Assembly (NCBI RefSeq): GCF_904061905.1
Contig: NZ_CAJFCI010000081.1
Location: forward strand, 1 to 42,371
Direction of reading: 5' to 3'
Source: Zestomonas carbonaria
GTDB lineage: Bacteria; Pseudomonadota; Gammaproteobacteria; Pseudomonadales; Pseudomonadaceae
DNA length: 42,371 nucleotides
The position numbers were made by a program, and so were the translations under genes. A model generated the notes under the pieces. The model saw nothing but the letters and a program-made list of their open reading frames with translations. It made no database searches and was not told where the DNA came from. Positions 41,252-42,371 of the stretch are shown here, piece by piece (the first letter of the stretch is position 1; every line of letters starts with the position of its first letter).

Positions 41252-41381
41252 GGAGGCGGGGCGATTCTACTGGAAAGGAAAGGCAAAGTTAAGCCGAAAC
41301 CCTTACGCAAAGCGGGGTGACCCTGACTAGACAAAGGGCTAATATGCCAGCCCGTTCCATCCTCCAGTCTCTTCCCCGGCC

Positions 41382-41858
41382 ATGTCCACTCAGCGCATCA
41401 AGACGCCCTGCGTCGGCCTCTGTTCCACTGTCTATGGCGATCATGTGTGCCGAGGCTGCAAGCGTTTCCACCACGAGGTGGTGAACTGGAACCTGTACAA
41501 CGACGATGAAAAACGTGCGGTCTGGCAGCGCCTGGAATACCTGCTGGTGCAGGTGATGCAGGCGAAGCTGGATGTATTCGATGCCGTTCGTCTGCGCGGC
41601 CAGCTCGAACAGCACAGCATCCGCTTCGTTCCCGAGCAGTCCCCCTATTGCTGGGCCTACCAACTGATCGCCCGTGGGGCGCGGCTGATCAACCAACTGG
41701 ACGCCTATGGCGTGGTGCTGTTGCCGGAGTTCCGCCATTGGGAGCTGCCGACGCTGCGCGACGCCATCGATCGCGAGTTCTTTCTGCTTTCCGAAGCCCA
41801 TTACGATCGCTACATCGCCCCGCGCTTCCTGCGCGAGGGTGTCGAAAGCCGAGTCTAA
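41382..41858 (+). CDS. DUF1289-domain protein
   Basis: This 158-residue protein has an N-terminal DUF1289 motif with four cysteines (C10, C14, C23 and C26 in TPCVGLCSTVYGDHVCRGC) followed by the conserved HHEVVNW region. The cysteines probably bind zinc or a cluster. The remaining 100 residues are helical and charged. No function is established for it here. The start lacks a strong ribosome-binding site. A terminator follows at once. Confidence 0.82.
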   Translation: MSTQRIKTPCVGLCSTVYGDHVCRGCKRFHHEVVNWNLYNDDEKRAVWQRLEYLLVQVMQAKLDVFDAVRLRGQLEQHSIRFVPEQSPYCWAYQLIARGARLINQLDAYGVVLLPEFRHWELPTLRDAIDREFFLLSEAHYDRYIAPRFLREGVESRV

Positions 41859-41880
41859 CCCCCGGCAAAGGGGCTTTTTC
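41859..41880 (+). terminator. Terminator after the DUF1289 gene
   Basis: CCCC (41859-41862) pairs with GGGG (41870-41873) around a short loop, followed by CTTTTTC. It starts at the stop codon. Confidence 0.7.
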
Positions 41881-41882
41881 TG

Positions 41883-42054
41883 GTTCCCCGCGTTCGCGGG
41901 AATCCAGTGAACCTCGCCGGATGGATCGAGCCTGTAGGATGGGGGCAACCCATCAAGGCCAGGGCGATGGGTTTCACCCATCCTACGGACTGGAGCGGGG
42001 ACGACGGGGATGGGCTCGGCACGCGCCCCAACCCCCGTCATTCCCGCGAACGCG
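41883..42054. repeat. Composite palindrome module, copy 2
   Basis: This is the second copy of the module at 37446-37682, with a CGCG palindrome (41883-41905), the GTAGGATGGG hairpins (41934-41988), and a terminal palindrome that stops after GAACGCG at 42054. The copy near nasS continues with GGGAATCC at this point, so the end here is truncated where the IS begins. Confidence 0.85.
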
Positions 42055-42073
42055 CACTGCTGTCCGGCACGCC

Positions 42074-42371
42074 TCATGCTATCAACAGTTGGCCCTGACG
42101 CAGGTTGATCTCGCGTATTCGCTCCTGCCGTCGTCGGTAACGTTCGGCTTCCAGGCCAGGGCGCTGAAACAGCGTCGCCTGCACCTCCACCATCAGCATC
42201 CACAGGCTCTGCTGCGTTCCCGTTCTGCGTTGGTAAAGACTCAGCAGCAAGTAGCTGATCAGCGCACAGAGCATCTGGAGGCGCACGGCATTCTCGCTAC
42301 GGCCCAGGAAACGCCTGACCTTCAGGTGTTGCTTGATCCATTTGAAAAACAGCTCGATCCGCCAGCGATCC
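42074..42371 (-). CDS. Transposase, IS4 family, C-terminal part (partial at window edge)
   Basis: The reading frame is open to the right edge, so only about 98 C-terminal residues are visible. The segment DRWRIELFFKWIKQHLKVRR contains R-x3-E-x6-K, the end of the IS4 signature Y-x2-R-x3-E-x6-K; the E is the last acidic residue of the DDE triad. The tail ends EINLRQGQLLIA. The left end of the element appears to lie at about 42055, next to the cut palindrome. The terminal inverted repeat cannot be confirmed because the other end is outside the window. Confidence 0.88.
   Translation of the reverse strand, partial: DRWRIELFFKWIKQHLKVRRFLGRSENAVRLQMLCALISYLLLSLYQRRTGTQQSLWMLMVEVQATLFQRPGLEAERYRRRQERIREINLRQGQLLIA

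Overview
The window is GC-rich Pseudomonas-type chromosomal DNA. Supporting signs are an OprF-like porin, a nirB-nirD-nitrate reductase-cobA operon, a PP2C-kinase gene next to nasA, nasS-nasT, AcnB, and dense short palindromic intergenic repeats. The gene set recalls the P. aeruginosa PA1777-PA1787 neighbourhood, but it is rearranged and contains extra genes. I infer a relative of P. aeruginosa from the nitroreducens/citronellolis/knackmussii side of the genus; the species is not proven.

Layout. (1) 211-5813: a sulfur-scavenging set made of a LysR regulator divergent from a TonB-dependent receptor, AtsK (alkylsulfatase) and a second TauD-family dioxygenase. (2) 6190-8136: tonB-exbB-exbD. (3) 8430-9389: an OprF-like porin. 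(4) 9842-16445 (minus): nirB-nirD-nasC-cobA, which converts nitrate to nitrite to ammonium and supplies a siroheme precursor. (5) 16879-20340 (minus): a four-gene MCE/Mla-type lipid transporter. (6) 20498-23480 (minus): nasA nitrate transporter followed by a PP2C-kinase fusion. (7) 24170-28668 (minus): thioesterase, PL7 alginate lyase, TonB-dependent receptor and a membrane protein. (8) 29165-32209 (minus): nitrate ABC transporter nrtA-nrtB-nrtC. (9) 32849-35271 (minus): an AlaC-type aminotransferase and a second PL7 lyase with an Ig-like domain. (10) 35479-37284 (minus): nasS-nasT. (11) 37705-42371: YgdI-type lipoprotein, acnB, a DUF1289 protein and the C-terminal end of an IS4-family transposase.

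The main regulatory result is that four separate transcription units (nirB operon, nasA operon, nrtABC, nasST) each begin with a GG-N10-GC sigma-54 promoter. Each promoter is followed by hairpins with six-base loops that carry A at position 1 and G at position 4, and then by an intrinsic terminator whose left arm overlaps the last hairpin. This is the architecture recognised by ANTAR antiterminators such as NasT, which is encoded here. The inferred logic is that nitrogen limitation (RpoN, probably with NtrC) starts transcription, and nitrate (sensed by NasS, which releases NasT) permits read-through. The nasST operon appears to be under its own control.

The intergenic space is filled with several families of short palindromes, some assembled into composite modules of 125-165 bp. 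One palindrome supplies the last codons and stop of the nitrate reductase, two MITE-like inverted-repeat elements sit upstream of acnB, and the IS at the right edge appears to have landed in a palindrome.
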